DNA of 64,000 nt from Pseudomonadota bacterium (GTDB taxonomy: Bacteria > Pseudomonadota > Gammaproteobacteria > Acidiferrobacterales > UBA6901), in assembly GCA_021783175.1 (NCBI GenBank), contig JAJXUF010000006.1:4706-68705 (forward strand), in the 5' to 3' direction. Below the pieces are notes generated by a model. That model ran no database searches. It was not told the origin of the DNA and saw only the letters and a list, made by a program, of their open reading frames with translations. The position numbers and the translations under genes are program-made. Of the stretch, positions 1 through 10,796 are shown one piece after another. Each line of letters opens with the position of its first letter. Position 1 is the stretch's first letter.

Positions 1-2012
1 AACCCCAACAAGCGTTACCCAGCCGGCGTGATTTGGCCAACGCCATTCGCGCTCTATCCATGGACGCTGTGCAAAAGGCCAATTCAGGACATCCCGGTGC
101 TCCCATGGGCATGGCAGATATAGCGGAAGTTCTGTGGAATGATTTCCTCAAACACAATCCGAGCAACCCGAAGTGGACGAATCGCGACCGCTTCGTCCTT
201 TCCAACGGCCATGGCTCAATGCTGCTTTACAGTCTCTTGCATCTGACCGGTTACGCACTGCCGATGGAAGAGATTAAGAATTTCCGGCAACTGCATTCCA
301 AGACGCCTGGTCACCCCGAATACGGGTACACGCCCGGTGTTGAGACAACGACAGGTCCTTTGGGGCAGGGAATCACCAATGCCGTTGGCATGGCAATCGC
401 GGAAAAAGTCCTGGCGGGACAATTCAATCGCGACAACCACCATATTATTGATCATTACACTTACGTGTTCCTCGGGGATGGCTGTCTTATGGAGGGTATC
501 TCGCACGAGGCCTGTTCTCTTGCGGGTACGCTCGGCCTGGGCAAACTAATCGCCTTCTATGATGACAATGGCATCTCGATCGACGGGCATGTTGAAGGTT
601 GGTTTACCGACGATACGCCGCGCCGTTTTGAAGCATACGGTTGGCACGTCGTGCGCGAAGTCGACGGCCACAATTCGGATGCCATAAAGAAAGCGATCAT
701 GGAAGCTCGCGCGGTAAACGACAAACCGTCTCTAATCTGCTGCAAGACAGTCATTGGTTACGGCGCGCCGAATCTTTGTGGAAGCCATGATTGCCACGGG
801 TCGCCTCTTGGTGAGGCCGAAATCACTGCGACGCGCGAAAATCTGGGGTGGACGTATGAGCCATTTGTGATTCCCGACCAGATTTACGCCGGCTGGGATG
901 CGCGCACCAAAGGCAAGAATGCAGAAGAGGCATGGAACAAGAAGTTCGCCGAATACAAGAAAGCCCATCCCGACTTGGCTGCCGAGCTTGAGCGGCGCGT
1001 TCACGGCGAGCTGCCAAAAGACTGGGCGGCGAAGTCCGAAGAATTCATCAAATCGGTTAACGCCAAGGCTGAAACAATTGCTTCGCGCAAGGCTTCGCAG
1101 AATGCGATCAATGGTTTTGCTCCCGTTCTTCCGGAAATTCTCGGCGGGTCCGCCGATCTTGCAGGATCGAATCTGACCCTTTGGAAGGGTTCCAAAGGTG
1201 TAAGCAATACGATTGCCGATGGTAACTACATTTACTACGGTGTGCGTGAATTCGGCATGTCGGCCATCATGAACGGAATTGCGCTGCACGGGGGTTTCAT
1301 TCCCTATGGCGCCACGTTCCTCATGTTCTCTGAGTATGCCCGTAATGCCCTGCGCATGGCTGCTCTCATGAAGCAGCGTGTTCTATTCGTATATACCCAC
1401 GACTCCATCGGTCTCGGTGAAGATGGTCCGACCCACCAGGCGGTGGAGCAGACGGCCACTCTTCGAATGGTGCCAAACATGTCGGTTTGGCGGCCGTGCG
1501 ATGCAGTCGAGTCTACAGTGGCGTGGAAGTGCGCACTTGAGCGCACCTCGGGTCCGAGTTCCCTAATTTTCTCGCGCCAGAATCTGCCGCATCAGACACG
1601 TGACAGCCAGCAGATCGCCAATATCAAGCGCGGAGGTTACATACTGAGCGAGGCCGCAGGCGGTAATCCCCAAGCGATTATCATCGCGACTGGCTCCGAG
1701 GTTGCCCTTGCCATGGAGGCACAGAAGCTTCTGGCCGCAAAGGGCAAGAAGGTGCGTGTCGTATCCATGCCGTCGACTGATTGTTTCGATGCGCAGGACG
1801 CCGCCTATCGCGAATCCGTGCTGCCGAAGAGCGTTACCAAGCGCGTGGCAGTTGAAGCGGGAGTGACTGATTTCTGGCGCAAGTACGTCGGCCTCGACGG
1901 TCGGGTTGTTGGGCTCGATCGGTTCGGTGAATCCGCACCGGCTGGAGTGCTGTTCAAGCACTTCGGCTTTACGGCCGAGAATATCGCTAAAGTTTTGGAA
2001 GATTTGGGTTGA
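1..2012 (+). CDS. tkt: Transketolase, 5' end outside window
   Basis: Thiamine-diphosphate enzyme that moves two-carbon units between sugar phosphates in the Calvin and pentose phosphate cycles, in the cytoplasm. The reading frame is open from base 3 with residues [20 protein letters not shown], the normal start of bacterial transketolase, and no ATG lies in the visible part. The true start is therefore probably a few codons before base 1 and the TTG at 33 is internal. About 669 residues are visible, close to full family length. Seen: [10 protein letters not shown] near the N-terminus, the TPP-binding GDG at 474-482, GPLGQG, and a pyrimidine-domain segment [13 protein letters not shown]. It heads a tkt-gap-pgk-pyk-fba series, a typical autotroph arrangement, so it may equally be called cbbT. 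Confidence 0.96.
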   Translation, partial: PQQALPSRRDLANAIRALSMDAVQKANSGHPGAPMGMADIAEVLWNDFLKHNPSNPKWTNRDRFVLSNGHGSMLLYSLLHLTGYALPMEEIKNFRQLHSKTPGHPEYGYTPGVETTTGPLGQGITNAVGMAIAEKVLAGQFNRDNHHIIDHYTYVFLGDGCLMEGISHEACSLAGTLGLGKLIAFYDDNGISIDGHVEGWFTDDTPRRFEAYGWHVVREVDGHNSDAIKKAIMEARAVNDKPSLICCKTVIGYGAPNLCGSHDCHGSPLGEAEITATRENLGWTYEPFVIPDQIYAGWDARTKGKNAEEAWNKKFAEYKKAHPDLAAELERRVHGELPKDWAAKSEEFIKSVNAKAETIASRKASQNAINGFAPVLPEILGGSADLAGSNLTLWKGSKGVSNTIADGNYIYYGVREFGMSAIMNGIALHGGFIPYGATFLMFSEYARNALRMAALMKQRVLFVYTHDSIGLGEDGPTHQAVEQTATLRMVPNMSVWRPCDAVESTVAWKCALERTSGPSSLIFSRQNLPHQTRDSQQIANIKRGGYILSEAAGGNPQAIIIATGSEVALAMEAQKLLAAKGKKVRVVSMPSTDCFDAQDAAYRESVLPKSVTKRVAVEAGVTDFWRKYVGLDGRVVGLDRFGESAPAGVLFKHFGFTAENIAKVLEDLG

Positions 2013-2057
2013 CCGATTTCTATTTCTGCTACTTAACTTTTCTGGAGACTTAAAGAA

Positions 2058-3068
2058 ATGGCTATTAAAGTCGCTATCAACGGGTATGGCCGAATCGGCC
2101 GCAATGTCTTGCGCGCCATGTATGAGTCTGGGCGTAAGGACATTCAGATCGTTGCTATCAATGACCTGGGTAACGCCGAGACTAACGCCCACCTTACGCG
2201 GCACGATACTGTGCACGGAAAGTTCCACGGGACGGTCAAAGTCGACGGTGACTATTTGATCGTGAATAACGACAAGATTCGCGCCTGCGCAGAACGCGAT
2301 CCTGCCAAACTTCCATGGAAAGATCTGGGCGTAGATGTCGTGCTCGAATGCACGGGCATATTCCGTACCAAGAGCAAGTGCCAGCCGCATCTGGCGGCAG
2401 GCGCCAGGAAAGTCATCATATCGGCGCCCGCAGACAAGAACGAATGCGATGCCACTATCGTGTACGGTGTGAATCACAAGATTTTAAAAGGCGACATGAG
2501 CGTCATTTCCAACGCCTCGTGCACGACGAATTGTCTTGCGCCGCTCGTCAAGCCGCTCAACGACAAGCTCGGCATCGTTTCCGGTCTGATGACCACAGTC
2601 CACTCGTACACCAACGATCAGGTGCTGACCGACGTATATCACAGCGACCTGTATCGCGCCCGCGCCGCCGCACATAACATGATTCCGACCAAGACTGGAG
2701 CTGCCCAGGCTGTCGGCCTAGTGGTGCCCGAACTGAACGGCAAACTTTCTGGATTCGCTATCCGCGTGCCGACCATCAACGTCTCTGTGGTCGATCTCAC
2801 TTTTGTCGCGAAGCGCGAGACCAGCAAGGACGAAGTCAACGCGATTCTCAAAGCGGCCAGCGAAAATGAGCTCAAGGGGATCCTCGCTTACAATACGGAA
2901 CCGCTGGTGTCGAGTGATTTCAATCACACCACGGTATCTTCAACTTTTGATGCAACTCAGACCACAGTGATAGGCAACCTGGTGAAGGTGCTGTCCTGGT
3001 ACGACAATGAGTGGGGATTCAGCAACCGCATGCTGGACACCACCGTGGCTCTGATGAGCGCTAAGTAA
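2058..3068 (+). CDS. gap: Glyceraldehyde-3-phosphate dehydrogenase, type I
   Basis: Interconverts glyceraldehyde-3-phosphate and 1,3-bisphosphoglycerate; in an autotroph the reductive direction serves the Calvin cycle. The 336-residue protein begins with the Rossmann motif INGYGRIGR (residues 8-16) and holds the catalytic [10 protein letters not shown] block (codons from about 2512). The C-terminal [12 protein letters not shown] is typical of the family. The start lies 45 bases after tkt, and GGAG at about 2043 is a plausible ribosome site with somewhat long spacing. Coenzyme preference cannot be settled by eye; the residues after the second strand are NDLGNAETN. An intrinsic terminator follows the stop codon, so part of the transcription ends before pgk. 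Confidence 0.97.
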   Translation: MAIKVAINGYGRIGRNVLRAMYESGRKDIQIVAINDLGNAETNAHLTRHDTVHGKFHGTVKVDGDYLIVNNDKIRACAERDPAKLPWKDLGVDVVLECTGIFRTKSKCQPHLAAGARKVIISAPADKNECDATIVYGVNHKILKGDMSVISNASCTTNCLAPLVKPLNDKLGIVSGLMTTVHSYTNDQVLTDVYHSDLYRARAAAHNMIPTKTGAAQAVGLVVPELNGKLSGFAIRVPTINVSVVDLTFVAKRETSKDEVNAILKAASENELKGILAYNTEPLVSSDFNHTTVSSTFDATQTTVIGNLVKVLSWYDNEWGFSNRMLDTTVALMSAK

Positions 3069-3080
3069 GGCAATATCTAG

Positions 3081-3115
3081 ACGGGGGCGATGACAAATCG
3101 CCCCCGTTTTCTTTT
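3081..3115 (+). terminator. Intrinsic terminator between gap and pgk
   Basis: An 11-bp perfect stem, ACGGGGGCGAT paired with ATCGCCCCCGT, closes a 5-base loop and runs into TTTCTTTT. It sits 12 bases after the gap stop codon and 25 bases before the pgk start, so it separates, or lowers read-through between, two genes that face the same way. Confidence 0.88.
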
Positions 3116-3139
3116 CCAGACGCCAGGAGAGTCTTCCTA

Positions 3140-4321
3140 ATGTCCGTCATCAAACTGACTGATGTTGATCTCAAGGGCAAGCGCGTCCTGATACGTGCAG
3201 ACCTCAATGTTCCGGTGAAGGATGGCAAGGTTACGTCCGACGCCCGTATTACTGCCTCGTTGCCTACGTTCCAGTATTGTTTAAGGGCTGGCGCCAAGGT
3301 CATGGTCATGTCGCATCTCGGCCGTCCAACAGAAGGCGAGTACAGTGAAGAAAACTCACTAAAGCCTGTTGCTGAAAGCCTTTCCGCAAAGCTCGGCAAG
3401 CCCGTGCGCCTATTAAAGGACTGGGTTGATGGCGGATTTGACGTTGCTGCCGGCGAGCTTGTCCTGCTCGAAAATGTACGCTTCAACAAGGGCGAAAAGA
3501 AAAACCTGGACGACACGGCGAAGAAATACGCGAAACTTTGCGATGTTTTCGTGATGGATGCTTTCGGGACGGCGCACCGTGCCGAGGGGTCGACGCACGG
3601 CGTCGCCAAGTTTGCGCCGGTAGCATGTGCCGGGCTGCTGCTTACGGAAGAGCTTGATGCACTTAACAAGGCGCTTGCCAACCCGAAGCGACCGATGGTC
3701 GCAATCGTCGGCGGTTCGAAAGTCTCAACCAAGCTCACAGTTCTGGAGTCCTTGTCGGAAAAGGTGGATCAGCTTGTGGTGGGCGGAGGCATCGCGAACA
3801 CTTTTCTTGCTGCGACCGGAAAGAAAATTGGCAAATCACTTGCCGAGGCAGACCTGATTCCCATCGCGACGACCCTGATGGAGAAAATGTCCAAGCGTGG
3901 CGCCAGGATTCCGATCGCAGTCGATGTGGTTGTTGGCAAGAAATTTGACGCCAATGAGCCGGCGGTCCTGAAGAATGCCGAAAACGTCGCAGACGATGAT
4001 ATGATTTTCGACATTGGACCGAAGAGCGCCCAGGAACTGGCAGACATTATCATGCAGGCAGGCACCGTAGTTTGGAATGGGCCGGTCGGTGTGTTCGAGT
4101 TTGATCAGTTTGGCGCTGGTACGAAAAAAGTCGCTGATGCGATTGCCGCCACCAAGGCGTTCACGCTTGCGGGAGGCGGGGATACTATTGCCGCGATCCA
4201 GAAGTACAACATCTACGACAAGGTGTCCTACATCTCGACTGCGGGAGGCGCGTTCCTCGAATTTCTGGAGGGTAAAAAACTTCCGGCGGTAGCAATTCTC
4301 GAGGAAAGAGCAAAAAAGTAG
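3140..4321 (+). CDS. pgk: Phosphoglycerate kinase
   Basis: Phosphorylates 3-phosphoglycerate with ATP, the first reductive step after RuBisCO, in the cytoplasm. The 393 residues show the usual two-domain family plan: N-terminal [19 protein letters not shown], the SHLGRP substrate loop, [11 protein letters not shown], and the C-terminal nucleotide site GGGDTIAA. The ribosome site AGGAGAG at about 3124 supports the ATG at 3140. It follows the gap terminator closely, so it may have its own promoter or depend on read-through. The gene ends with TAG, which shows that TAG is an ordinary stop here. Confidence 0.97.
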   Translation: MSVIKLTDVDLKGKRVLIRADLNVPVKDGKVTSDARITASLPTFQYCLRAGAKVMVMSHLGRPTEGEYSEENSLKPVAESLSAKLGKPVRLLKDWVDGGFDVAAGELVLLENVRFNKGEKKNLDDTAKKYAKLCDVFVMDAFGTAHRAEGSTHGVAKFAPVACAGLLLTEELDALNKALANPKRPMVAIVGGSKVSTKLTVLESLSEKVDQLVVGGGIANTFLAATGKKIGKSLAEADLIPIATTLMEKMSKRGARIPIAVDVVVGKKFDANEPAVLKNAENVADDDMIFDIGPKSAQELADIIMQAGTVVWNGPVGVFEFDQFGAGTKKVADAIAATKAFTLAGGGDTIAAIQKYNIYDKVSYISTAGGAFLEFLEGKKLPAVAILEERAKK

Positions 4322-4413
4322 AGTACTGCGGGTAGAGAAGTGCGCGGGCAGTTTGTTGTTGATAGAGCCGCTCGCAGATCTCCGCCCGTTCATCGGAAAT
4401 TGCCACGGAGCAT

Positions 4414-5853
4414 ATGTTTAGACGAACGAAGATCGTTGCCACCCTTGGGCCAGCCACTGATGACCCGAAGGTTTTGGACAAGCTGATTGAGGCGGGAGTG
4501 GATGTAGTCCGCCTGAATTTTTCCCATGACCTGGCCGAAGTCAATATGAAGCGCGCCGAAGCAGCACGTGAACGGGCGCAGGCTCACGGTCGCCAAGTCG
4601 GTGTTCTGGTCGATTTGCAGGGACCGAAAATCCGAATCGGCAAATTCAAAAATGGACCAGTTCATCTGACTGAAGGGGAAACCTTCACGATAGACGGAGA
4701 TTGCCCGCTGGACCAGGGCGACAAGAGTCGCGTAGGTACGACCTACAAATCTCTGCCAGAAGACGTGTCGCGCGGCGCCACCCTTCTTCTCGATGACGGC
4801 CGTATCGTGCTTTGGGTCGATCGTGTCGCTGCCAGCGAAGTTATTTGCCGCGTAGTGATAGGCGGCGAATTGTCGAATAATAAGGGAATCAACCGCCAGG
4901 GCGGCGGCCTATCGGCTCAGGCTTTGACCGACAAAGATCGAGAAGACATCAAGACGGCGGCGGCCATGCACGCCGACTATGTTGCGATCTCTTTTCCTCG
5001 CACCGCCAAAGACGTCGAGGAGGCGCGTGAGCTTTTGCTTGCAGCCGGCGGACGCGGCGGAATCGTGGCAAAGATTGAACGCGCAGAAGCCGTTAAGGCG
5101 ATCGAAGAAATTATAAGGGCATCTGATGCCGTGATGATTGCGCGTGGAGACCTTGGTGTCGAGATCGGAGACGCTGCACTTCCTCCGGTCCAGAAGCGCA
5201 TCATCAAGCTTGCACGCAAAATGAACCGTATCGTCATCACGGCGACTCAGATGATGGAGTCGATGATCGAGAATGCGATTCCGACGCGCGCCGAAGTTTC
5301 CGACGTGGCGAACGCCGTACTCGATGGAACCGATGCCGTTATGCTGTCCGCCGAGACGGCCACGGGCAAGCACCCGGTTGAAGCCGTGGCTGCGATGGAC
5401 CGAGTTTGCCGGGAGGCGGAAAAGCACGAGGACACCATTGTCCTCGACCAGCGTCAGGAACAACATTTTACGCGCATGGACGAGGCAATTGCCCGTGCAA
5501 CAATGTATGTTGCCAACCATCTTACGGTGCGGGCTATTGCTGCATTGACAGAGTCTGGTTCGACGGCGCTTTGGATGTCGCGCATCAACTCATCGGTACC
5601 GATCTATGCCTTGACGCCGCATGTCGAGACTCGCCGAAAAGTTACGCTTTATCGCGGCGTGTATCCTGTCAGTTTTATCCTTAATTCGAAGGACCCTGCG
5701 GTAGTGATGCAGGAGGCAGTAGACGAATTGCGTCGGCGCGGGGCTGTACGGGATGGCGATCTCACAATTCTGACCATCGGTGAGCCGCTTGCCAAGCCGG
5801 GCGGGACAAATACCATGAAGATCGTTCGTGCTGGGGAGCTTCACAAGGACTAA
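4414..5853 (+). CDS. pyk: Pyruvate kinase
   Basis: Converts phosphoenolpyruvate and ADP to pyruvate and ATP. The 479-residue protein starts RRTKIVATLGPA, followed by LNFSHD, the metal and PEP site VAKIERAEAV, MIARGDLGVE and the family signature ITATQMMESMI. The C-terminal regulatory domain ends in GxTNTMKIV. It lies 92 bases after pgk on the same strand and is probably co-transcribed. The pairing of pyk with Calvin cycle genes is common in autotrophic proteobacteria and drains fixed carbon to pyruvate. No terminator is evident downstream. Confidence 0.97.
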   Translation: MFRRTKIVATLGPATDDPKVLDKLIEAGVDVVRLNFSHDLAEVNMKRAEAARERAQAHGRQVGVLVDLQGPKIRIGKFKNGPVHLTEGETFTIDGDCPLDQGDKSRVGTTYKSLPEDVSRGATLLLDDGRIVLWVDRVAASEVICRVVIGGELSNNKGINRQGGGLSAQALTDKDREDIKTAAAMHADYVAISFPRTAKDVEEARELLLAAGGRGGIVAKIERAEAVKAIEEIIRASDAVMIARGDLGVEIGDAALPPVQKRIIKLARKMNRIVITATQMMESMIENAIPTRAEVSDVANAVLDGTDAVMLSAETATGKHPVEAVAAMDRVCREAEKHEDTIVLDQRQEQHFTRMDEAIARATMYVANHLTVRAIAALTESGSTALWMSRINSSVPIYALTPHVETRRKVTLYRGVYPVSFILNSKDPAVVMQEAVDELRRRGAVRDGDLTILTIGEPLAKPGGTNTMKIVRAGELHKD

Positions 5854-6389
5854 GGCTGACGCGGGATCGGCGCAACAGGCGGTGTCGAACTTGTGGTCGC
5901 GGCGCTACACCACCCACGGCATTTCGGCTTGCCTAAGCGCCTTGGCTACTGCGGCCAGTCACCGTACCAGGTTGCCGCCTATGGTCTTCGGTAATGTAGA
6001 GGTTAGCCCCGATGTGGTTTTCATTATTGTAAGTTCCCAAGAAAGGACGTAGCGAATCGCCGCATTCGGTCTGCGTTAATTGGCCGGTTGCCGCTGACTT
6101 AACCCCCATTTTCTTTGGATGTATTGGCTGTATTCGAGTTGTTGCGGCCTGTGGTAGCGACGTTACCCGCTCCCTGACACGTAGTGGTTTCTTGACTTGC
6201 GCAAGCATACTGATAGGCTAAGCGCTCTTTTTTTGGCCTCGAAATACCATATGCGGCCCGTGGTTCCCGCCGCGGGAATCGCCACAAACAAGAAAAATGA
6301 TTGCCGAGGTCATGGGACGGTTCATGGAAGTATGCGATTGAAAGACCCTGGTTTGGTAAGAATCTAAATTCAATTTTTAGGAGATTGTC
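5854..6389. other. Intergenic region pyk-fba, no gene seen
   Basis: 536 bases without a convincing coding frame on either strand. Seen: a GC-rich dyad at 6264-6278 (TTCCCGC/GCGGGAA around one base) and a TTGACT box at 6192-6197 whose candidate -10 is poor. The ribosome site AGGAG of fba is at 6380-6384. The fba promoter probably lies in the last 200 bases, but I cannot place it. Confidence 0.5.
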
Positions 6390-7454
6390 ATGGCATTAGT
6401 TTCTCTGCGCCAATTGCTTGACCACGCCGCCGAGCATACGTACGGCGTTCCGGCATTCAACGTCAATAATCTTGAGCAGATGCGCGCCATCATGGAAGCT
6501 GCGGCCGAAACGGACAGCCCGGTAATCGTGCAGGCGTCGGCCGGCGCACGCAAATATGCGGGTGCTCCATTTCTCCGCCACCTGATTCTGGCTGCTATCG
6601 AAGAGTGGCCGCACATTCCTGTGGTGATGCACCAGGATCACGGCGCGAGCCCGGCAGTGTGTCAGCGCTCAATTCAGCTCGGTTTTTCATCCGTAATGAT
6701 GGACGGCTCCCTTAAGGAAGATATGAAGACGCCGGCCACCTATGAATATAACGTCGACGTCACCCGTCGGGTAGTGGACATCGCCCATGCATGTGGCGTG
6801 TCTGTCGAAGGTGAGCTCGGCTGTTTGGGTTCGCTGGAGACCGGCATGGCCGGCGAGGAAGATGGTTCTGGCGCTGAAGGCAAGCTCGACCATTCCCAAC
6901 TACTGACCGATCCGGAACAGGCGGCGGACTTTGTGAAGAAAACGAAAGTCGATGCGCTTGCCATTGCAATTGGCACTTCCCACGGCGCCTACAAATTTTC
7001 CCGTCCACCTACCGGCGACATTCTTGCGATCGAGCGCATCAAGCAGATTCACAAGCGTATTCCGGATACCCATCTTGTGATGCATGGTTCCTCGTCGGTG
7101 CCCCAAGACTGGCTCAAGATGATCAACACCTACGGCGGGGACATGGGCCAAACCTACGGCGTGCCTGTTGAAGAGATTGTTGAGGGTATTAAGAATGGCG
7201 TACGCAAGGTCAACATTGATACGGACCTTCGCATGGCATCAACAGGTGCAGTTCGCAAGTTTCTGGCAGAAAACAAGAAGGAGTTCGATCCTCGCAAGTG
7301 GCTTGCCGCTGCCACCAAAGGGATGAAGGAAGTCTGCAAGCTTCGCTACCAGGCTTTTGGTTGCGCTGGTCAGGCAAGCAAAATCAGACCAATCTCTTTG
7401 GAAGAGATGACCAAGCGTTACGACAGCGGCAAGCTGGATCCGCGGGTGAATTAA
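6390..7454 (+). CDS. fba: Class II fructose-bisphosphate aldolase
   Basis: Zinc-dependent aldolase joining dihydroxyacetone phosphate with glyceraldehyde-3-phosphate or erythrose-4-phosphate; in the Calvin cycle it makes fructose and sedoheptulose bisphosphates. The 354 residues include the metal and substrate motifs [10 protein letters not shown] and [21 protein letters not shown], and [10 protein letters not shown] near the C-terminus. This is the long Calvin-type class II group (often named cbbA). AGGAG six bases before the ATG supports the start. It is the last gene of the carbon-metabolism series and is closed by a strong terminator. Confidence 0.96.
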   Translation: MALVSLRQLLDHAAEHTYGVPAFNVNNLEQMRAIMEAAAETDSPVIVQASAGARKYAGAPFLRHLILAAIEEWPHIPVVMHQDHGASPAVCQRSIQLGFSSVMMDGSLKEDMKTPATYEYNVDVTRRVVDIAHACGVSVEGELGCLGSLETGMAGEEDGSGAEGKLDHSQLLTDPEQAADFVKKTKVDALAIAIGTSHGAYKFSRPPTGDILAIERIKQIHKRIPDTHLVMHGSSSVPQDWLKMINTYGGDMGQTYGVPVEEIVEGIKNGVRKVNIDTDLRMASTGAVRKFLAENKKEFDPRKWLAAATKGMKEVCKLRYQAFGCAGQASKIRPISLEEMTKRYDSGKLDPRVN

Positions 7455-7485
7455 GAACGCCGCACTCCGGTGGCGCAAAAAGAAG

Positions 7486-7510
7486 GGGCGGCGCAAGCCG
7501 CCCTTTTTTT
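7486..7510 (+). terminator. Intrinsic terminator after fba
   Basis: The 7-bp stem GGGCGGC/GCCGCCC has a GCAA tetraloop and is followed at once by seven T residues. It lies 31 bases after the fba stop. Confidence 0.93.
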
Positions 7511-7561
7511 ATTCTTTGGAAAAGCATTTTAATTTGTCGTGGAAGCTGCGATATTCAAGCA

Positions 7562-7960
7562 ATGGATGCCTATCGCACAAAGTACCCTTGCCCTTGTTGC
7601 GGCTATCCGGTCTTTCAGTATCAGCCCGGCAACCACGAAAAGTGCCCAATTTGTCTGTGGGAAGATGATCTAACGCAATTGCGGTTTCCGCGTATGCCAG
7701 GCAGCGCTAACATGGTTTCGCTGGAGCAGGCGCAACACAATTACAGGTCATTCGGTACGGCTGAGCGGCGCAAAATCGGCGGTGCCCGTACGCCCCTGGA
7801 AGGTGAGAAGCGTGAGTCCGGTTGGCGACCGCTCGATCCGGAGCATGATAATGTTGAAGAGCCGCAACGTGGCATCGACTATGCCGACTCCTACCCACTA
7901 GCCGACACAACTGTTCTCTATTACTGGCGCCCGACGTATTGGCGACGTCTTGCGAGTTAA
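7562..7960 (+). CDS. CPCC-family cysteine-rich small protein
   Basis: A 132-residue protein starting MDAYRTKYPCPCCGYPVF. The pattern CPCC at residues 10-13, then CPICLWEDD about 20 residues later, forms a rubredoxin/zinc-ribbon-like pair of knuckles that matches the cysteine-rich CPCC family, whose function is unknown. The frame stays open further upstream into fba, but the ATG at 7562 comes right before the conserved domain and after the fba terminator, so I chose it; the ribosome site is weak. It lies alone between fba and the cbbR1 locus. The C-terminal half is polar and ends YYWRPTYWRRLAS. Confidence 0.72.
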   Translation: MDAYRTKYPCPCCGYPVFQYQPGNHEKCPICLWEDDLTQLRFPRMPGSANMVSLEQAQHNYRSFGTAERRKIGGARTPLEGEKRESGWRPLDPEHDNVEEPQRGIDYADSYPLADTTVLYYWRPTYWRRLAS

Positions 7961-8121
7961 TAGGGGAGTTCCGTAGGTGTCTTCAGCGCGAACTTGCCTA
8001 ACTATGGGCAAGTCGGTAGGGATTTTCCTTAGGCATTCCACTTTTCGAAAGAAGCAGTGTTTTGTGGTGGGACAGGTTGATTTAGTCGAATTTTTCCTGC
8101 CCGCGGCACCTGCGTTGTCGG

Positions 8122-9018
8122 CTATGCCGGGGGCTGGCTGTCTGTGAGCAGAAATCGCTTGAACGCGTCGGCTGCAGCAGAAAGCCGCTTGCCATGGCGA
8201 TGCACAATGTACCAGTGACGCATAATGGGAAACTCGGCGACGTACAAAATAACTAGACGCTTCAAGGCCAATTCCTGCTCAATGGTAGCGCGAGAAAGTA
8301 ACCCCAACCCCAGTCCAGCCTGAACGCTTTGCTTGATTGCCTCGTTACTACCAACCTCCATTCCCGTCTTAAGGTGTATTCCGCGCTCCGCAAAGAAGCG
8401 CTCCATTGCCATGCGCGTACCCGACCCCGGTTCGCGCACCAGGAACGTCTCCTCCTGCAATCGCACCAGCGGAATTTTCTTTTCCCGCGCAAGGGGGTGA
8501 CCCGGTTGGGCAACCACAATTAAAGGATTTTCCATGAAAGCCTGTGCGGCTACGTCGAGCCCTGCCGGTGGTTGGCCCATGATTACAAGATCCACCGTGT
8601 TGTCGCTGAGTTGTCGCAACAGCGACTCGCGGTTGGTCACGTCCAGGCTGACGGTCACACCCGGGTGAAGCTGATGGAAGGAAGCCAGGAGGTTGGGAAC
8701 AAAGTAGTTGGCGGTCGAGGCTACGGAAATGCGCAATTTCCCGCTACTGAGACCTTTTAGGTCCGCCAGGAAGGTTTCCATTTCCTCCAGCTGTTGTGCA
8801 ATAGAACGGCTGTACTGATAGACCTCGCGCCCCGCCTCCGTTAAATGGATACGCTTGCCCAGCCGTTCAAACAGCGGCACGCCAAGCTGCCGCTCCAGCT
8901 GGCGCACCTGCATGGATACAGCCGGCTGACTCAGAAACAGTTCGCTGGCCGCCCGCGTGTAGCTCAAATTACGGGCAACCGATTCGAATACCTTCATTTG
9001 CCGAAGCGTCACGTGCAT
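8122..9018 (-). CDS. cbbR: LysR-type regulator of RuBisCO genes, CbbR (first copy)
   Basis: DNA-binding activator of Calvin cycle genes. The 298 residues begin with the LysR winged helix (TLRQMKVFESVARNLSYTRAASELFLSQPAVSMQVRQLE, residues 4-42), then a linker helix and a two-lobed effector domain from about residue 90 (GKLRISVASTANYFVPNLL). The block VREPGSGTRMAMERFF is typical of CbbR. It is divergent from the Form IA RuBisCO operon with a 231-base shared control region. It resembles the second CbbR at 14865 but is clearly distinct, so each RuBisCO operon has its own paralog. Confidence 0.92.
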   Translation of the reverse strand: MHVTLRQMKVFESVARNLSYTRAASELFLSQPAVSMQVRQLERQLGVPLFERLGKRIHLTEAGREVYQYSRSIAQQLEEMETFLADLKGLSSGKLRISVASTANYFVPNLLASFHQLHPGVTVSLDVTNRESLLRQLSDNTVDLVIMGQPPAGLDVAAQAFMENPLIVVAQPGHPLAREKKIPLVRLQEETFLVREPGSGTRMAMERFFAERGIHLKTGMEVGSNEAIKQSVQAGLGLGLLSRATIEQELALKRLVILYVAEFPIMRHWYIVHRHGKRLSAAADAFKRFLLTDSQPPA

Positions 9019-9249
9019 ATAAATAAAACCTTATGAATATGATTATAAAGATTTAATATTACTTATGCAACGTTTTCGCTATTCTCTGCCCCGCATTTGG
9101 AGGTATAACCCCAATGAAAGAGGGGTCGGAGCCGTGCAGAAGGATGTTCGACGGGTACAGCGCAGCATCAGCGAGCTAGGAATCCCGTCCGCACAGTACC
9201 TCAGCCCAGATTTAATCTTGAGCGCCCAAGGCGCAGGAGCACATCGACA
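9019..9249 (+). promoter_or_regulatory. cbbR1/cbbL1 divergent control region
   Basis: AT-rich stretch at 9020-9066 next to the cbbR1 start. It contains the imperfect dyad TTAT-N10-ATAA (9031-9034 and 9045-9048) within a repeated TTATGAATATGATTATAAAG-like sequence, the form expected of LysR-type (T-N11-A) boxes. The cbbL ribosome site AGGAG lies about nine bases before the ATG at 9250. The roughly 180-base untranslated leader has a short open frame from 9065 without a ribosome site, which I do not call. That CbbR binds here is inference from family and position. Confidence 0.6.
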
Positions 9250-10677
9250 ATGTCAACAAAAGTAAAAAGCTACAAAGCGGGAGTGAAAGAATACCGCGAG
9301 ACTTACTGGATGCCGGACTACACCCCCCTTGCTACCGACATTCTGGCCTGTTTCAAGATTACCCCGCAGCCTGGAGTACCGCGTGAAGAAGCCGCTGCAG
9401 CCGTGGCGGCTGAGTCGTCCACCGGTACCTGGACCACTGTATGGACCGACCTTTTGACCGATCTGGATTATTACAAGGGTCGTGCCTATCACATCGAAGA
9501 CGTCCCGGGCGACGATACCTGTTTCTACGCTTTCGTTGCTTACCCAATTGACCTCTTCGAGGAAGGTTCGGTCGTAAACGTCTTTACTTCGCTTGTCGGC
9601 AACGTCTTCGGCTTCAAGGCTATTCGCGCGCTTCGCCTTGAGGACGTGCGCTTCCCCATCGCCTACGTCAAGACCTGTGGCGGACCGCCGCACGGCATCC
9701 AGGTTGAACGCGACATTATGAACAAGTATGGCCGTCCGATGCTCGGCTGCACGATCAAGCCCAAGCTCGGTCTGTCCGCAAAGAACTATGGTCGTGCAGT
9801 GTATGAATGTCTGCGTGGCGGTCTCGATTTCACGAAAGACGATGAAAATGTAAACAGCCAGCCGTTTATGCGTTGGCGTCAGCGTTTCGACTTCGTAATG
9901 GAAGCAATTCACAAAGCCGAAGCAGAAACCGGCGAGCGCAAGGGACACTACCTGAACGTTACGGCCCCCACCCCGGAAGAAATGTACAAACGTGCAGAAC
10001 ATGCAAAAGAATTGGGCGCGCCAATTATTATGCATGACTACATCACTGGGGGCTTCTGTGCCAACACCGGTTTGGCCAACTGGTGTCGAGACAACGGCAT
10101 ACTGTTGCACATCCATCGCGCGATGCATGCAGTGCTTGATCGCAATCCGCATCACGGAATTCACTTCCGCGTGCTAACCAAAATCCTGCGTCTGTCCGGC
10201 GGAGATCATCTGCACACCGGCACTGTGGTCGGCAAGCTCGAAGGTGACCGCGCGTCAACCATGGGATGGATCGATCTCCTGCGCGAAAAATACGTCAAAG
10301 AAGATCGCAGTCGTGGCATCTTTTTCGACCAGGATTGGGGCTCGATGCCCGGCGCTTTTGCAGTTGCATCCGGCGGAATCCATGTGTGGCACATGCCCGC
10401 CTTGGTCAACATCTTCGGTGACGATGCTGTACTGCAGTTCGGTGGCGGTACCCTTGGGCATCCCTGGGGCAATGCGGCAGGTGCGGCGGCAAACCGTGTG
10501 GCCCTTGAGGCCTGCGTCGAGGCGCGCAATCAAGGTGTTGCCATCGAAAAGGAAGGCAAAGCAATCCTTACCAAAGCCGCGCAAACCAGCCCTGAGCTCA
10601 AGATTGCGATGGAAACGTGGAAGGAGATCAAGTTCGAGTTCGATACCGTCGACAAGCTTGACGTGGCGCACAAGTAA
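9250..10677 (+). CDS. cbbL: RuBisCO large subunit, Form IA
   Basis: Carboxylates ribulose bisphosphate. The 475 residues carry the full active site: TIKPKLGLS with K170, the carbamylation motif [10 protein letters not shown] (K196, D198, E199), HIHRAMHA, and loop-6 lysine K329 in TVVGKLEGD. Sequence features such as HVWHMPALV and [15 protein letters not shown] are green-type Form IA. The cbbQ and cbbO neighbours and the absence of carboxysome shell genes place it in the non-carboxysomal IAq group. It is the first gene of the cbbL-cbbS-cbbQ-orf-cbbO operon, transcribed away from cbbR1. Confidence 0.97.
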   Translation: MSTKVKSYKAGVKEYRETYWMPDYTPLATDILACFKITPQPGVPREEAAAAVAAESSTGTWTTVWTDLLTDLDYYKGRAYHIEDVPGDDTCFYAFVAYPIDLFEEGSVVNVFTSLVGNVFGFKAIRALRLEDVRFPIAYVKTCGGPPHGIQVERDIMNKYGRPMLGCTIKPKLGLSAKNYGRAVYECLRGGLDFTKDDENVNSQPFMRWRQRFDFVMEAIHKAEAETGERKGHYLNVTAPTPEEMYKRAEHAKELGAPIIMHDYITGGFCANTGLANWCRDNGILLHIHRAMHAVLDRNPHHGIHFRVLTKILRLSGGDHLHTGTVVGKLEGDRASTMGWIDLLREKYVKEDRSRGIFFDQDWGSMPGAFAVASGGIHVWHMPALVNIFGDDAVLQFGGGTLGHPWGNAAGAAANRVALEACVEARNQGVAIEKEGKAILTKAAQTSPELKIAMETWKEIKFEFDTVDKLDVAHK

Positions 10678-10796
10678 CCAACCGAACGACCAGAACTATT
10701 TGGTCATTCGAATTGCTGGTTGGTGTCTGTCGCAAAATTGCCAGCACTGACTGCGGTCGCCCAACTGAACTGGACATAGAATTGGAGTAACAACTT

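Noticed and set aside
1563..2477. Long open frames on the opposite strand of tkt/gap, and similar ones inside soeA, cbbL, rimO and sqr
   Set aside because: They mirror well-supported genes, lack ribosome sites and match no family; they are shadow frames of GC-rich coding sequence.
9065..9265. Open frame of 66 codons in the cbbL1 leader
   Set aside because: No ribosome site, overlaps the cbbL start in another frame, and the composition is that of a leader rather than a protein.
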